Assembly (NCBI GenBank): GCA_905221605.1
Contig: CAJNDS010002124.1
Location: forward strand, 479,921 to 519,920
Direction of reading: 5' to 3'
Source: Symbiodinium natans
Lineage: Eukaryota; Sar; Dinophyceae; Suessiales; Symbiodiniaceae
Length of the DNA: 40,000 bases
Part shown: positions 39,350 to 40,000 of the stretch, piece by piece
Position numbering within the stretch: position 1 is the stretch's first letter
Layout of the letters: each line of letters opens with the position of its first letter
Notes under the pieces: model-generated
What the model was told of the DNA's origin: nothing
Database searches by the model: none
Seen by the model: only the letters and a program-made list of their open reading frames with translations
Program-made: the position numbers and the translations under genes

Positions 39350-40000
39350 TTAGGGGTTTCGGGTTAAGGGTTTAGGGTCTAGGGGTTCAGGGTTTAGGGT
39401 TTGGGGGTTCAGTGTTTAGGGTTCAGGGTTTAGGATATAGGGGTTTAGGGGTTCAGGGTTTAGGTTTTAGGGTTTCGGGTTTAGGTGGCTCAGGGGTTCA
39501 GGCTTGAGGGTTTAGGGTTTAGATGGTTCAGGGTGTCGAGTTTAGCGGCTAGCGTTCGAGGCGCCTAATTGTTGAACCATAAACCCTACTCAGCCTTACC
39601 TTGGAACCCTGAACCCGAAACCCGGCAAACCCTAAACCCTCTGCTAACAGGCAACTCATACTCGCACACCTCCGCCTACACCCTGTTAAACCTGAAGGTT
39701 TAGGGTTCGGGGTGTAGGCTTGAGGGTCCACGGCCACAAAAGCGGGAATGCACACTGCTGAAAGCCCTTGACGCCTAAAGCCCAAACCCTAGAACCTTAC
39801 ACCCTCGAAGGGTTTTTGAGGCTCCTGGGCCTACTTATGTTAAACAACCCGAAAACCCTAAACCCGACACCCTAAGCTCAAAACCCTATTGCTCAGGGCT
39901 GGGATGTAGGATGGGGGTTTCGGGCCCTAAACCCTAAGCCCTAAACCCCAAACCTTAAACCCTAAACCCTAAACCCTAAACCCTAAACCCGTTGGGCTCC
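39350..40000. repeat. Degenerate telomere-like repeats to the window end
   Basis: TTTAGGG-type to about 39540, mixed sequence, then CCCTAAA-type from 39580 with a perfect run at 39955-39990. The last ten bases (CGTTGGGCTCC) leave the repeat and may start another island. Confidence 0.75.

Noticed and set aside
9271-40000. A true chromosome end
   Set aside because: Telomere-like tracts occur in both orientations, are short and degenerate, and alternate with unique sequence for 30 kb; there is no terminal array.

Overview
This looks like eukaryotic nuclear DNA, most likely from a dinoflagellate (Symbiodiniaceae or a relative). The reasons are the telomere-type heptamer TTTAGGG/CCCTAAA dispersed throughout, short GC-rich coding-like islands split by many introns, possible GC or GA splice donors, and a degraded cytosine-5 DNA methyltransferase fragment of the kind known from dinoflagellate genomes and retrotransposons. 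I saw no dinoflagellate spliced-leader sequence, so the assignment is an inference. Other lineages with TTTAGGG telomeres (chromerids, brown algae, cryptophytes, plants) are not excluded. I recognise no complete named gene and no tRNA or rRNA gene.

Layout. 1-1.6 kb: pyrimidine-rich and degenerate sequence without a clear gene. 1.6-5.9 kb: a satellite zone made of a degenerate ~80-bp repeat, three blocks of a 31-bp repeat, sixteen copies of an 87-bp repeat, and many hairpin modules built from a 9-bp unit (ACTATTCGA). The long open frames here are by-products of repeat units that are multiples of three. 5.95-8.43 kb: a ~2.5-kb fold-back element with nested hairpins. 9-40 kb: about fifty GC-rich islands of roughly 45-400 bp, set in sequence dominated by interstitial telomere-like repeats. 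An island typically has CCCTAAA-type repeat on its left and TTTAGGG-type repeat on its right. Many have one frame with high GC at third codon positions, an AG at the left edge and GTTTAGGG or another plausible donor at the right edge. The simplest reading is one or more plus-strand genes whose introns begin with TTTAGGG repeats and end with CCCTAAA repeats, so that each intron is a telomeric inverted repeat. Many intron centres carry further hairpins or small transposon-like elements, the clearest being a pair of near-identical 238-bp elements at 31.6 and 32.4 kb.

Exon calls were made by eye from open frame, third-position GC and splice-like edges. A random GC-rich island of this size is often open in some frame, and some islands also read well on the minus strand. 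Each exon is therefore given moderate or low confidence. Reading phase was checked, and joins, for only a few neighbouring exons (20.3-20.8, 26.9-27.4 and 35.5-35.9 kb); several islands carry frameshifts or stops, so part of this may be pseudogene.
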